A model generated the notes under the pieces. The model worked only from the letters and a program-made list of their open reading frames with translations. It did no database searches and had not been told where the DNA came from. From Pseudomonas migulae NBRC 103157 (GTDB lineage Bacteria > Pseudomonadota > Gammaproteobacteria > Pseudomonadales > Pseudomonadaceae), in NCBI RefSeq assembly GCF_002091715.1, contig NZ_BDAG01000032.1, forward strand, positions 24,621-88,620: DNA of 64,000 nucleotides, read 5' to 3'. Each line of letters starts with the position of its first letter. The first letter of the stretch is position 1. Below are positions 53,266 to 62,462 of this stretch, piece after piece. A program made the position numbers and the translations under genes.

Positions 53266-54217
53266 GTGGCGCCTCCAGACGATAGAAGCGTCGAGCGTTG
53301 CCAGCGAACACTGCTTCCTGCACGGCTCGCCCCAGGGGTGCGAGCATCGCGGCCATGCCATCGGCAATCGTGTCGTAGGAAGCGCGTAAACCGGCGACCG
53401 GAAAGTTGCTGGCAAACATGCAGCGCTCGGGGCCGAAGATCTCCAGGGCGGTCAACACCACCACCCGGTTATCGTCGTAGTTCCAGGGCGAATCCTTGAG
53501 TCCGAATTCCGACAACTTGATGTGCACGTTGGGCTGCAAGGCCAACGCTTCCAGGCCTTTGCGCCAGCGCGCCATGCCTGCGGGGCTGCGATCCCAGGCG
53601 AAACCGGTGTGATTGAGCGCGATACGGATCTGCGGAAACATCGCCGCGACCTCGGCCGCCTCGACCAGATGCCACGGCGGTACGCGCAGGTCCCACGACA
53701 GATCGTGGTCAGCCAGTCGGGAAAATCCTTCCAGCCATTTCGGGTCCTGCAGGGTGCCCTTGGCCCCGGCAACCGATACGTCCGGTGAAGCCGAGGTCAC
53801 CGGTTTCGAACGAATGCCTTTAACCAGTGGCCGGGCGGCCTGTTCCGCCAGAATCTGCGCGCTGTCTTCGCGATCGAACCAGGCGTGGGCGACGATGGCG
53901 TTCGGGAAACCGTAACGGGCGTTTACCTGTTCCAGCCAGCGTGTCTCGGCAACTTGCTCGTCGCGAGCACGCTCGGCCTCGACGTGCACCGTGCCCACCA
54001 AGCGTTGTTTTTCAGTCAGCGCGAGGAAGGCGTCCGGCAGGAAATCACGGCGCAGGCTGTGATAGTCGCCGAGGAAAAAGTCCTCGTGATAGTCGTCCTG
54101 CAACCACGGATAGCGACCGCTGCCGAGATCCCACAGATGATGGTGAGCATCGACAACCGGCAGCGCATCCTCGGCGGCAAGGTTCGGCAAACCGTTGCGT
54201 TCGTGCAGCGTGATCAT
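53258..54217 (-). CDS. Amidohydrolase-family lactonase-like protein, copy B
   Basis: The 319-residue product is an amidohydrolase_2 paralogue of its neighbour. It contains VVDAHHHLWDLGSGRYPWLQ, ALNHTGFAWDRSPAGMARW, HIKLSEFGL and MFASNFPVAGL. The two copies are equal in length, overlap by eight bases and must be co-translated. They may act on successive or stereoisomeric lactones. It starts 14 bases after the thioesterase gene. Confidence 0.85.
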   Translation of the reverse strand: MITLHERNGLPNLAAEDALPVVDAHHHLWDLGSGRYPWLQDDYHEDFFLGDYHSLRRDFLPDAFLALTEKQRLVGTVHVEAERARDEQVAETRWLEQVNARYGFPNAIVAHAWFDREDSAQILAEQAARPLVKGIRSKPVTSASPDVSVAGAKGTLQDPKWLEGFSRLADHDLSWDLRVPPWHLVEAAEVAAMFPQIRIALNHTGFAWDRSPAGMARWRKGLEALALQPNVHIKLSEFGLKDSPWNYDDNRVVVLTALEIFGPERCMFASNFPVAGLRASYDTIADGMAAMLAPLGRAVQEAVFAGNARRFYRLEAPHG

Positions 54218-54231
54218 GACTCGACCCTTTT

Positions 54232-54690
54232 TCAGCGCGATGCAGAGAATTGGGAAGGGCTGAGCACGCCGTCTTCGACTTCGCCAGCGGCGGCAGCCTC
54301 GGCTTTGGCCTGCACGCGGCTGCGCAGTTTGGCGACGTTCACCACCACCCGGGTATGCGCCGCCGTGGCGACCAGCTCGACGTCATCGCGCACTTCGACG
54401 TTGAAAGTGACGCTGCGACCTTCGATGCGGGTGACCGTGGCGACAATGCTGACCGACATGCCCAGCAGCGTGGCGCCGACGTGACGGATATCCACCGCCG
54501 CGCCCACAGTGTTTTCGCCTTCATCAATGAAGGTCAGCAGGTAATCGAGGCAGGTCTGTTCGATGTCGTCGACCAACCGTGGCGTGGCGTAGATGCGCAG
54601 GTCCTCGCCGAGAAACGAGATGGTGCGTGGCGTGTCGACGATCAGTTTGCGTTCAGTGGCGGTGCCGGCTTCGAGCGTGGAGAAATTCAT
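54232..54690 (-). CDS. FlK-like acyl-CoA thioesterase
   Basis: The 152-residue hotdog-fold protein begins at the ATG preceded by AGGTTTC. Thr36, Glu44 and His70 (YATPRLVDDIEQTC and AVDIRHVGATLLG) lie at exactly the spacing of Thr42, Glu50 and His76, the catalytic residues of the fluoroacetyl-CoA thioesterase FlK. FlK-like proteins in degradation operons remove CoA from toxic or dead-end thioesters. With a CoA-transferase and an enoyl-CoA hydratase in the same run, it may release the product acid. The ribosome site is weak. Confidence 0.78.
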   Translation of the reverse strand: MNFSTLEAGTATERKLIVDTPRTISFLGEDLRIYATPRLVDDIEQTCLDYLLTFIDEGENTVGAAVDIRHVGATLLGMSVSIVATVTRIEGRSVTFNVEVRDDVELVATAAHTRVVVNVAKLRSRVQAKAEAAAAGEVEDGVLSPSQFSASR

Positions 54691-54730
54691 GAGAAACCTC
54701 GTGTTTGCATGCGGACAGTCAAAAAGTGAT

Positions 54731-56629
54731 TCAGGCGTTGGGCAGGAAACCGATGGAAATCCATGGCACGGCAATCAGCACCCCTAGCGCTACGACCAAC
54801 GCGCCGAGATACGGCCAGACCCGGCGCATGGCACCACTGGGGTCGACCTTGGCGATGGCGCACGCGGCGTAGAAACCGACGCCAAACGGTGGGGCGAACA
54901 AGCCCAGGCCCATGGCGAAGATCGCGACCATGGCGTAATGCACGTCGTTGATGCCCATGGCCTTGGCAATCGGGAACAGCAGTGGTCCGAACAGCACGAT
55001 GGCCGGGATGCCTTCCAGGAAACTGCCGAGCAGGATGAACGCCACGGCGGAGATGATCAGGAAGCCCATCGCACCACCAGGTACTGTCGACATCACCTGC
55101 GCCAACTGATGGGAGAAGCCCGACTGGGTCAGTGCCCAGGCCATGGCGGTGGCGCTGCCGATGATGATCAGGATCGCGCCGGACAATGACGCGGTGCTGA
55201 CCAGAATCGGGTACAGGCGCCGCCAGTCAAAGCAGCGGTAGCACAGCAAACCGACGATGAAGGTGTAGGCCACGCCAATGGCGGCGACTTCGGTCGCGGT
55301 GGCGACCCCCTCAACTACGGCGGTGCGGATCACGAAGGGCAGGGCCAGCGCAGGGATCGCGAGCAGCAATGAGTGGCCGATTTCCTTGCCCGAGGCGCGT
55401 TTGCCGGTGGAAGCCTCGCCTTTGCGGTTCTTCCACCAGATCACGGCGGCCATGGCAATCGCACCCACCACCGCCGGCATGAAGCCACCGGTGAACAGTG
55501 CGGAAATCGACACGCCGGTCACCGAGCCGATGGTGATCAGCACCAGGCTCGGCGGAATGGTTTCCGACATCGCTCCGGAGGCATTGAGCATCGCCACCAG
55601 TTCGTTTTCATCCTCGCCGCGTTTCTTCATTTCCGGAAACAGCGCCGGGGCGATGGCGGCCATGTCCGCAGCCTTTGAACCGGAAATACCCGAGATCAGG
55701 TAGATCGCGCCGATCAGCACATACGACAAACCGCCGCGCACATGGCCGATCAACGAACACAGGAAACGAATCATCGCTCGCGCCATGCCCATGGCTTCGA
55801 TCAGCGCACCCAGGAACACGAACAGCGGGATGGCCAGCAGAATCAGGCTCGCCATGCCTTCGTCCATCCGCCCGATCACCAGGGTCAGCGGTGTGCTGGT
55901 CATGGTCGACAGATACGCCACCGTCGCCAGGCCGAACGCGACCATGATCGGCACGCCGATGACGATCATCGCCATCACGCCGATCATGAAGAAGACCACC
56001 AGGTTCCAGTTGCCCATCAGCAGCATCCAGCCTTCGGCCACCCACAACAGCGCGCCGAGGGAGGCGAGCATTGCCACCGACACCGAGAAGTCGATCAACC
56101 GCGCGCTGGTCAACAGCCGCGCGACGCAGGTCATCAGCATCAGGCTCAGGCCGACGGCGATAGCGGACACGCGAAAGGCGTTGGGGATTTCCAGGGCGGC
56201 GGTGGTGATGATCCACTCGTCGCTGACGTACTCCCACGCCGGGGTGAACAGCAGCCCGATGAAGGTGATGACAATCACCGCGCCCAAGGTGTCGATAAAG
56301 GCGCGCTTTTCCACGGGCAGCCGCCCGATGAACGAGGTAAGGCGCATGTGCTCGCCGCGACGCATCGCCACCACCGAACCGAGCATCGCCAGCCAGAGGA
56401 ACAGCAGCGAAGCCAGCTCATCACCCCAGACGATCGGCTGGTTGAGCACGTAGCGATAGAACACATTGCAGAACAACAGCGTGACTTCGATGACCACCAG
56501 CAACGCTGCGCTGCCTTCGGTCAGCCAGCGCAGGCCGGTGTCGAGTGCGCGACCCAGACGAAACGTGGTTTGGCGTGGGCTGATTCCTTCAGCGGGGGAC
56601 ACATCCGTCATTGGTATTTCATTTTTCAT
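54731..56629 (-). CDS. TRAP transporter, fused DctQ-DctM membrane subunit
   Basis: The 632-residue protein joins the small (DctQ-like, about residues 30-200, four helices, with NVFYRYVLNQPIVWGDELA) and large (DctM-like, about 205-630, GVPIMVAFGLATVAYL and FVFLGALIEAMGMA) TRAP subunits. Such fusions (DctMQ) are a known variant. It works with the periplasmic binding protein encoded directly upstream to import an organic acid with sodium. It ends 40 bases before the thioesterase start. Confidence 0.9.
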   Translation of the reverse strand: MKNEIPMTDVSPAEGISPRQTTFRLGRALDTGLRWLTEGSAALLVVIEVTLLFCNVFYRYVLNQPIVWGDELASLLFLWLAMLGSVVAMRRGEHMRLTSFIGRLPVEKRAFIDTLGAVIVITFIGLLFTPAWEYVSDEWIITTAALEIPNAFRVSAIAVGLSLMLMTCVARLLTSARLIDFSVSVAMLASLGALLWVAEGWMLLMGNWNLVVFFMIGVMAMIVIGVPIMVAFGLATVAYLSTMTSTPLTLVIGRMDEGMASLILLAIPLFVFLGALIEAMGMARAMIRFLCSLIGHVRGGLSYVLIGAIYLISGISGSKAADMAAIAPALFPEMKKRGEDENELVAMLNASGAMSETIPPSLVLITIGSVTGVSISALFTGGFMPAVVGAIAMAAVIWWKNRKGEASTGKRASGKEIGHSLLLAIPALALPFVIRTAVVEGVATATEVAAIGVAYTFIVGLLCYRCFDWRRLYPILVSTASLSGAILIIIGSATAMAWALTQSGFSHQLAQVMSTVPGGAMGFLIISAVAFILLGSFLEGIPAIVLFGPLLFPIAKAMGINDVHYAMVAIFAMGLGLFAPPFGVGFYAACAIAKVDPSGAMRRVWPYLGALVVALGVLIAVPWISIGFLPNA

Positions 56630-56644
56630 GACCTTGTCTCCGGC

Positions 56645-57688
56645 TTAGGACAGTTGACCCGCGTATTGCTCAAGCAAGCTCCAGGCTTCCGGGCCGTACT
56701 TTTCCTTCCATTGGGTGTAGAAGCCTTTCGATTGCAGGTCCGTCCTGAACAATGAACGGTCGACTTTGTTGAAGGTGATGCCGTGGGCGGTCAGGGACGG
56801 CTCCAGGCTGGAGTTGAGGTCGATCACCTGCTGGCGCTGGACCAGCGCGGCGGCATTGATCTGCCGGGAGACGATTTCCTGCACATCGGTGGGCAGTTTT
56901 GGAAAGGTCTTGCCCGAGGCGACGATCCAGAAACCGCCCCAGATGTGGTCGGTCATGGAGCAGTATTTCTGCACTTCATAGAAGCGTGCGGACTCGACCA
57001 CCACCAATGGGTTTTCCTGGCCGTCGACCACTTTGGTCTGCAAGGCCGAGTAGGTTTCGTTGATGCTGATGCCGGTCGGCGAGGCGCCGAGGGCGCTGAA
57101 CATCGAGGTCCACAATGGGCTGACCAACACGCGCAACTTGAAGCCGGCGAGGTCTTGCGGGGTATTGATCGGCCGTGTCGAGCTGGTGATCTGGCGGAAG
57201 CCGTTGTTCCAGACTTTCTCCATCGGGATCAGGCCGACCTTCTCTGTCTTGGCGCGCACGTGCTCGCCCAGTTTGCCGTCGAGCGCGGCCCAGACACTGT
57301 CGTAGTCCTTGAACGCGAACGGCATGCTTTCAATCGACATGGCCGGCACCAGCGTCGAGAGGATCGCGCCGGGCAACGGAATGAAATCGATCGCCCCGGC
57401 ACGCACCTGGGACAGCATGTCGGTGTCGCCGCCCATGGCGCCGTTGGCGTATACCTGCAAGTCCACCGCGCCGTTGGTTTCGGCTTTGATGGCTTGCGAA
57501 GCAGCCTTCATTTGTATGTTCAGCGGATGGGTGTCAGGCAGGCTGCTGGTGTAGCGCAGCACGATCGGTTTGGTCGCGGCGAAGACGCTGGAGGGCAGCA
57601 GGTTGGCGGCGAACGCGCCACCCACGGTGACGCCGGCAGACACTAGAAAGGATCGGCGGCTGACGGCCTCGGTCAAGATACGGCTCAT
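56645..57688 (-). CDS. TRAP transporter solute-binding protein (DctP)
   Basis: The 347-residue protein starts at the ATG with AAGGTG upstream. The N-terminus SRRSFLVSAGVTVGGAFAAN looks like a Tat signal (twin Arg, Phe-Leu). The DctP family core shows MKAASQAIKAETNGAVDLQVYANG, then FKLRVLVSPLWTSMFSALGA with the Arg that binds the substrate carboxylate, and ENPLVVVESARFYEVQKY. The ligand is therefore an acid. It pairs with the fused DctQM gene 15 bases downstream. Confidence 0.9.
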   Translation of the reverse strand: MSRILTEAVSRRSFLVSAGVTVGGAFAANLLPSSVFAATKPIVLRYTSSLPDTHPLNIQMKAASQAIKAETNGAVDLQVYANGAMGGDTDMLSQVRAGAIDFIPLPGAILSTLVPAMSIESMPFAFKDYDSVWAALDGKLGEHVRAKTEKVGLIPMEKVWNNGFRQITSSTRPINTPQDLAGFKLRVLVSPLWTSMFSALGASPTGISINETYSALQTKVVDGQENPLVVVESARFYEVQKYCSMTDHIWGGFWIVASGKTFPKLPTDVQEIVSRQINAAALVQRQQVIDLNSSLEPSLTAHGITFNKVDRSLFRTDLQSKGFYTQWKEKYGPEAWSLLEQYAGQLS

Positions 57689-57719
57689 GATGTTCACCTT
57701 CTTGTTTTTGTTTTGTGTT

Positions 57720-57750
57720 TGTAGGAGCAAGCTTGCTCGCGATGGACGTT
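57720..57750. repeat. Single REP unit
   Basis: TGTAGGAGCAAGCTTGCTCGCGATGG is one REP arm without a nearby inverted partner; the paired element follows at 57787. Confidence 0.65.
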
Positions 57751-57786
57751 AACGATGACGCGTGTGTTCTGAATAAACGCGGCTTT

Positions 57787-57878
57787 CCTGTGGGAGCGGG
57801 CTTGCTCGCGAAGGGGCCATCAGATTCGATATCTACATTGACTGACCCACCGCATTCGCGAGCAAGCCCGCTCCCACA
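57787..57878. repeat. REP inverted pair (GGGAGCGGGCTTGCTCGCGA type)
   Basis: CTGTGGGAGCGGGCTTGCTCG and the inverted CGAGCAAGCCCGCTCCCACA flank about 45 bases. It separates the CoA-transferase from the TRAP genes on the same strand. Confidence 0.9.
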
Positions 57879-57898
57879 TAGTTAGTTTTGCCGGCGAT

Positions 57899-59107
57899 TC
57901 AGGAGGCCAGTGCCACCACTGCCTGGCTTCGGATCAGCTCGTCGATTTCATCGTCCGCAAAGCCGCTTTCCTTCAGCACTTCGCGAGTGTGTTCGCCGAG
58001 CAGTGGTGCAGGGCGGCTAGTGGTTGGCGGGGCGTTGTCCATGTCGGAAAAGTGAATCGGCAAGCCCATGCCGCGCACCCGGCCTTCGGTGGGGTGTTCG
58101 GTCTCGACGACCATGCCGCGTGCCTTGGTTTGCGGGTGGGCCAATGCGGCGGCGATGTCCAGGACCGGCCCGGCAGGCAGGCCGAGGCTGTCGAACAACA
58201 TCATCCATTCATCCGTGGTGCGCGCGACCAGAACTTCGTTGAGAATTTCCACCAGCGCCAAGCGATGCTCCATGCGCAACGCGTTGCTGGCGAAACGTGG
58301 GTCGGCCTTCAGCTGCGGAACGGCCAGCGCCTCGACCAGTCGCTCGTAGTTGGCCTGGTTGGCGGCGCCGATGTTGATCCAGCCATCCGCCGTGCGGAAC
58401 ACCTGGTACGGCGCGCTGGTGGAGTTGGCCGAGCCCATTTTCGGCAGGATGGTGCCGTCGGCGAAATACGCCGCGGCGGGCCAGTACATTTGTTGCAGGC
58501 CGGCTTCGAACAATGAAGTGTCGACCATCTGCCCAAGGCCGGTTTTCTGCTTCGCGGCAAACGCGGCGCAGATGCCGAGGGCGGCGAGGATGCCGGAGTT
58601 GATGTCGGCCACCGGCGAACCGGCCTTGACCGGCTCACGCCCGGCTTCACCGGTCATGCTCATCATGCCGCTCATGCCTTGGGCGATCAGGTCGAAACCG
58701 CCTTTTTCGCCGAACGGCCCGCTGCGGCCGTAACCGGAAATCGCGCAGTAGATCAGCCCGGGGTTGAGGGTTTTGAGGGTTTCGTAACCGAGGCCGAATT
58801 TTTCCATGGTGCCGGCGCGGTAGTTTTCCGTGACCACATCGGCGTCCATCAGCAGGCGGCGCAAGACGTCGCGGCCGCCCTCGGTTTTAAGGTTCAGGCC
58901 GATCCCGCGCTTGTTGCGGTTGACCACCATGAACGAAGCGGATTCGCCGCTGGCCATGATCGGCGAGAAGCGGCGGGAGTCATCACCGTCCGGGACTTTC
59001 TCGACCTTCACCACGTCAGCGCCCATGTCGGCCAGCATCATGCCGCACACCGGGCCGGACATGATGTGAGCCAGTTCTACCACGCGCATTCCTGTCAGCG
59101 GTCCCAT
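57899..59107 (-). CDS. CaiB/BaiF-family CoA-transferase
   Basis: This family III CoA-transferase of 402 residues moves CoA between carboxylic acids. The start region VVELAHIMSGPVCGMMLADMGADVVKVE, the segment NRNKRGIGLNLKTEGG, ENYRAGTMEKFGLG and the catalytic Asp region SPVADINSGILAALGI are all present. It precedes, with the enoyl-CoA hydratase, the transporter genes of the operon and would activate the imported acid. The upstream gene ends one base from its start. Confidence 0.9.
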   Translation of the reverse strand: MGPLTGMRVVELAHIMSGPVCGMMLADMGADVVKVEKVPDGDDSRRFSPIMASGESASFMVVNRNKRGIGLNLKTEGGRDVLRRLLMDADVVTENYRAGTMEKFGLGYETLKTLNPGLIYCAISGYGRSGPFGEKGGFDLIAQGMSGMMSMTGEAGREPVKAGSPVADINSGILAALGICAAFAAKQKTGLGQMVDTSLFEAGLQQMYWPAAAYFADGTILPKMGSANSTSAPYQVFRTADGWINIGAANQANYERLVEALAVPQLKADPRFASNALRMEHRLALVEILNEVLVARTTDEWMMLFDSLGLPAGPVLDIAAALAHPQTKARGMVVETEHPTEGRVRGMGLPIHFSDMDNAPPTTSRPAPLLGEHTREVLKESGFADDEIDELIRSQAVVALAS

Positions 59108-59108
59108 G

Positions 59109-59888
59109 TTATTTGCCCTCGAATTGTGGTTTGGCTTTGGCGATGAACGCGTTCAGGCCGATCTGGAAGTCGGCGGTGTCGTAGCAGGAGTAACTGCTAT
59201 CGATCTGTTCGACGGTGGGTGCGACGCCGGCTTCCAGTTGGCGCGCTGCCTGGCGATGCCAGCGAGCAACGAGGGGCGCGCCGTGGGTGATGCGTTTGGC
59301 GGTGGCGAGGGTTTCGGATTCGACTTCGGCATCCGGTACGACGCGGGTCACGAGGTTTTTCACGTAGGCGTCGTGGGCGTCGAGAATGCGGCCTTCCAGA
59401 AGAATCTCCAGGGTCGTCGAGCGTCCCGCCAGCGCCACCACCCCGGCCATTTCGTCATAGGACATGACCAGCCCGAGCTTGCCGACCGGCGCACCGAAGC
59501 GGCTGGAAGTGCCACAGATGCGCAGGTCGCACAGCGCGGCGATTTCCAGGCCACCGCCGACGCACACGCCGTGGATCATTGCGATCACCGGGTGCGGGCA
59601 GTCGACAACTGCGCGCATCGCCGCTGAAGTGACTTCGGCATAGTGTCGGGCTTGCGCCTGGTTGGCACGCACGGCCGGAAACTCGCCGACATCGGCGCCG
59701 GCGGCAAAGGCCTGTTCGCCCGCACCGCGCAACACCACGCAGCGCACGCTGAGGTCGGCGGACAGTTCGGTCATGACGTCACCCAGGTCTTGCCACATGG
59801 ACAGGGTCAGGGCGTTCATCTTTCCCGGATGACTGAGGGTGACGATGGCAATGGCGTCTTGCCGTTCGATAAGGACGGTGGGCTTCAT
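59109..59888 (-). CDS. Enoyl-CoA hydratase/isomerase-family protein
   Basis: The 259-residue crotonase has the oxyanion-hole segments AFAAGADVGEF and MIHGVCVGGGLEIAALCDLRI, and GAPVGKLGLV. The Glu pair of a hydratase is not obvious: Gly-Gly-Leu-Glu is present, while the second Glu position reads LGLVMSYDEMAG. It may be a hydratase or an isomerase. It is coupled to the CoA-transferase gene (1 base gap). A second hint of CoA-linked chemistry is the thioesterase further down. Confidence 0.86.
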   Translation of the reverse strand: MKPTVLIERQDAIAIVTLSHPGKMNALTLSMWQDLGDVMTELSADLSVRCVVLRGAGEQAFAAGADVGEFPAVRANQAQARHYAEVTSAAMRAVVDCPHPVIAMIHGVCVGGGLEIAALCDLRICGTSSRFGAPVGKLGLVMSYDEMAGVVALAGRSTTLEILLEGRILDAHDAYVKNLVTRVVPDAEVESETLATAKRITHGAPLVARWHRQAARQLEAGVAPTVEQIDSSYSCYDTADFQIGLNAFIAKAKPQFEGK

Positions 59889-59972
59889 GATTGTTCCGCT
59901 GTCGTCGATGCTCGAGGGGTGAGATCGGCGACGCGGATGCCTCCTGATTTATTGTTGTTGGATAGCGGCTGC

Positions 59973-61109
59973 TTACAGCGATTGTTCGAGCATCGACAGG
60001 TAGTCGGCCGAGGATGCTTCGCGCGGATTGGTCTTGTGGCTGTGATCGTGCAACGCGCCCTCGACGATGCCGGCGAACAGGCTTTCATCGACGCCGATCT
60101 GGCTCAGACGGGTAGGCAGGCCCAGGCGTTTGGTCATGTCTTCGATGGCCGCACCGATGTTCGCGTCGGCCTCGAGGCCCATGGCATGGCGCAGTCGTTC
60201 CAGTTTGCGCTCGCCACGGACAGTCGGGGCGTTGGCGTTGAAGTGCACGACCGCCGGTAGAAAAATCGCGTTCAACGTGCCGTGGTGCAGTTTCGGATTG
60301 ATGCCGCCCAAGGCGTGGGAAAGGCTGTGCACGCAGCCCAGTCCTTTCTGGAAGGCCAACGCGCCTTGCATGGACGCGCTCATCATGTTCATCCGCGCTT
60401 CGCGGTCACCGGGTTCGGAGGTGGCGCGTTCGATGTGTTCCCAGGCACGCCACAGGCCGTCGAGGGCGATGCCGTCTGCGGCAGGGTTGAAGGCCGGTGC
60501 CATGAAGGTTTCGATGCAATGGGCGATGGCGTCCATGCCGGTGGCGGCGGTAAGCATGGGCGGCAGACCCAGGGTCAGCTCCGGATCGCAGATGGCCACG
60601 CGAGGCACGACATACGGCGAGATGACGCCGACTTTGCGGCCATCGTCGAGGATCAGGATGGCGCCTCGGCCGACTTCGCTGCCGGTGCCCGCAGTGGTCG
60701 GAATCGCGATCAGCGGCGCGGTGGCCGAAGTGATGCGGTCCAGTCCGCCTTCGATCACCGCAAAGCTGAGCAGGGGGCCTTCGTGGGTGGCGCAGACCGC
60801 GACGCCTTTGGCCAGATCGATCGAAGAACCGCCGCCGACGGCGATGATGCCATCGCACTCGCCACTGCGATATTGCGCCACGGCTTCACGCACGGCGTGT
60901 TCGTTCGGGTTGGGCGGGGTGGCGTCGAAAATCGCCGGAGGGAGGCCGCCGAGGGCCGCGATGACTTTGTCGACGATCCCGGCATTGCGCACACCGACGT
61001 CGGTGACGATCAGCGGCCGGGTGATGCCGGCGCGCTCGGCTTCGGCTGCCAGGTGCTGCAGGCTGTCATAGCCGAACTGGATTTTAGTGACGTAATTGAT
61101 GAGTGACAT
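59973..61109 (-). CDS. Iron-containing alcohol dehydrogenase
   Basis: The 378-residue product belongs to the Fe-ADH family. The NAD motif is GIIAVGGGSSIDLAKGVA. The metal ligands are in TGMDAIAHCIE (Asp, His) and CVHSLSHALGG (His), and LHHGTLNAIFLP supplies the last His. Members oxidise primary alcohols, 4-hydroxybutyrate or reduce maleylacetate. It is the first gene of the eleven-gene minus-strand run and shares its promoter gap with a divergent LysR gene. The 84-base gap to the hydratase shows no terminator. Confidence 0.89.
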   Translation of the reverse strand: MSLINYVTKIQFGYDSLQHLAAEAERAGITRPLIVTDVGVRNAGIVDKVIAALGGLPPAIFDATPPNPNEHAVREAVAQYRSGECDGIIAVGGGSSIDLAKGVAVCATHEGPLLSFAVIEGGLDRITSATAPLIAIPTTAGTGSEVGRGAILILDDGRKVGVISPYVVPRVAICDPELTLGLPPMLTAATGMDAIAHCIETFMAPAFNPAADGIALDGLWRAWEHIERATSEPGDREARMNMMSASMQGALAFQKGLGCVHSLSHALGGINPKLHHGTLNAIFLPAVVHFNANAPTVRGERKLERLRHAMGLEADANIGAAIEDMTKRLGLPTRLSQIGVDESLFAGIVEGALHDHSHKTNPREASSADYLSMLEQSL

Positions 61110-61239
61110 GATTCACCACAAGTTATACAGGATTGTTATTGTTGCAACCGGTCTTGGGCAGGAGAGCCTTCGCACTCTGGTCAAACCCGTTGCATTGCCT
61201 GGTTGTGGGGTGGACTATAGGGCCGTCGTGGCCAGCCTC

Positions 61240-61272
61240 GATACTGACAACTTTCGATACCTCTATAACTTT
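61240..61272. promoter_or_regulatory. Direct repeat in the LysR-operon divergent promoter
   Basis: GATACTGACAACTTT (61240-61254) is followed by GATACCTCTATAACTTT (61256-61272). The two units share GATAC and AACTTT with a two-base length difference. They lie in the 175-base divergent gap and may be the binding site of the LysR regulator. Confidence 0.4.
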
Positions 61273-61284
61273 TAGTTAACCCTG

Positions 61285-62208
61285 ATGACGCCCTCACTGA
61301 ACTCGATCATGTCCCGCCTGCACATCAAGCAGCTTCGTTTGCTGATCGCCCTGGATGAGCACGGCTCCTTGCTGGGCGCGGCCAAACAGGTCGCGCTGAC
61401 CCAGCCCGGCGCGAGCAAGGCGCTGCAAGAAATTGAAACCACCTTCGGCACTTCGCTGTTCACCCGCACTAACCGCGGGCTTGAACCGAACGATGCCGGG
61501 CGCTCGGTCATCCGGTACGCACGGCTGATCCAGACCGACCTCGCACACCTGCGCGAAGAGATCATCGGCATCATGAGCGGCGAGGGCGGGCGCGTGTCCG
61601 TCGGCACCATCATGGGCGCCGTTCCACTGCTGACCACGGCGATCAGTCGGGTGATTGCCGACAACCCGAAGCTGTCCATCGAGATTGTCGAGGACACCAG
61701 CGCCGCGCTGCTCAGCCAGCTCGACGCCGGGCGCCTGGATCTGGCGATCTGCCGTACCACCATCAGCACCACTCCGTATTTGTACGAGAGTTCGACCTTC
61801 GTCGAGGAAACCCTGGCGGTGATCGCCAGCACCCAACATCCGTTCGCCTATGCCCGGCAGTTGTCGCTGAAGGACCTGGTGGATTACCGCTGGGTCGTCT
61901 ATCGCGCCAACATGCCGATGCGGTTGTTGCTGGAGCGGGAGTTTCATGAGGCCGACCTGCGTTTTCCGGTGCACCTGCTGGAAACCACCTCGGCTTTTGC
62001 CACCTTGTCGTTGCTCCAGGAAAACCCGACCCTCGTCGCGCTGGTGTCGACCGACGTAGCGAAGTTCTGCTCCGGCTACGGCTTTACCACCACGCTGCCG
62101 CTGCCCATCACCTCACGCAGCGAACCCTATGAACTGGTGTCGCGCAAAGGCGTGCCGGACTCGCCGGCGGCCAGGCTGTTACGCGAGGCGTTGTTGAATC
62201 CCTTGTAG
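61285..62208 (+). CDS. LysR-family transcriptional regulator of the long catabolic operon
   Basis: The 307-residue product has the winged helix LLIALDEHGSLLGAAKQVAL and ASKALQEIETTFGTSLFTRT. The effector domain starts at GRVSVGTIMGAVPLL. This LysR branch (with an aromatic-acid or sugar-acid sensing domain) is often divergent from the genes it controls, as here with the Fe-ADH gene. Two in-frame ATG codons (61285, 61309) are possible. Its stop codon TAG lies inside a REP element. Confidence 0.87.
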   Translation: MTPSLNSIMSRLHIKQLRLLIALDEHGSLLGAAKQVALTQPGASKALQEIETTFGTSLFTRTNRGLEPNDAGRSVIRYARLIQTDLAHLREEIIGIMSGEGGRVSVGTIMGAVPLLTTAISRVIADNPKLSIEIVEDTSAALLSQLDAGRLDLAICRTTISTTPYLYESSTFVEETLAVIASTQHPFAYARQLSLKDLVDYRWVVYRANMPMRLLLEREFHEADLRFPVHLLETTSAFATLSLLQENPTLVALVSTDVAKFCSGYGFTTTLPLPITSRSEPYELVSRKGVPDSPAARLLREALLNPL

Positions 62209-62288
62209 GAGCCGGCTTGCTGGCGATGGCGGCCTTGAAATGGATGCAAAACTCACGGTCCCCATCGCCAGCAAGCCGGCTCCTACAG
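62203..62288. repeat. REP inverted pair overlapping a stop codon
   Basis: TTGTAGGAGCCGGCTTGCTGG faces CCAGCAAGCCGGCTCCTACAG. The first arm's TAG is the stop of the LysR gene. Confidence 0.88.
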
Positions 62289-62462
62289 TGGGTCGCGTTG
62301 TATCTGGGATAGTGCCCGGCATCGACGGTGCGCATTCGTGCTATTCAGGCAAAATTGATTTGTGGCGGGTGCGGTGTTTTTAGCGGATCAACGCCGTGAT
62401 ACTCGACAGGATTTTGCCTTCCCCTAAATTGGCCCACGGATGGCCATTGCGAGGTTCGAACC

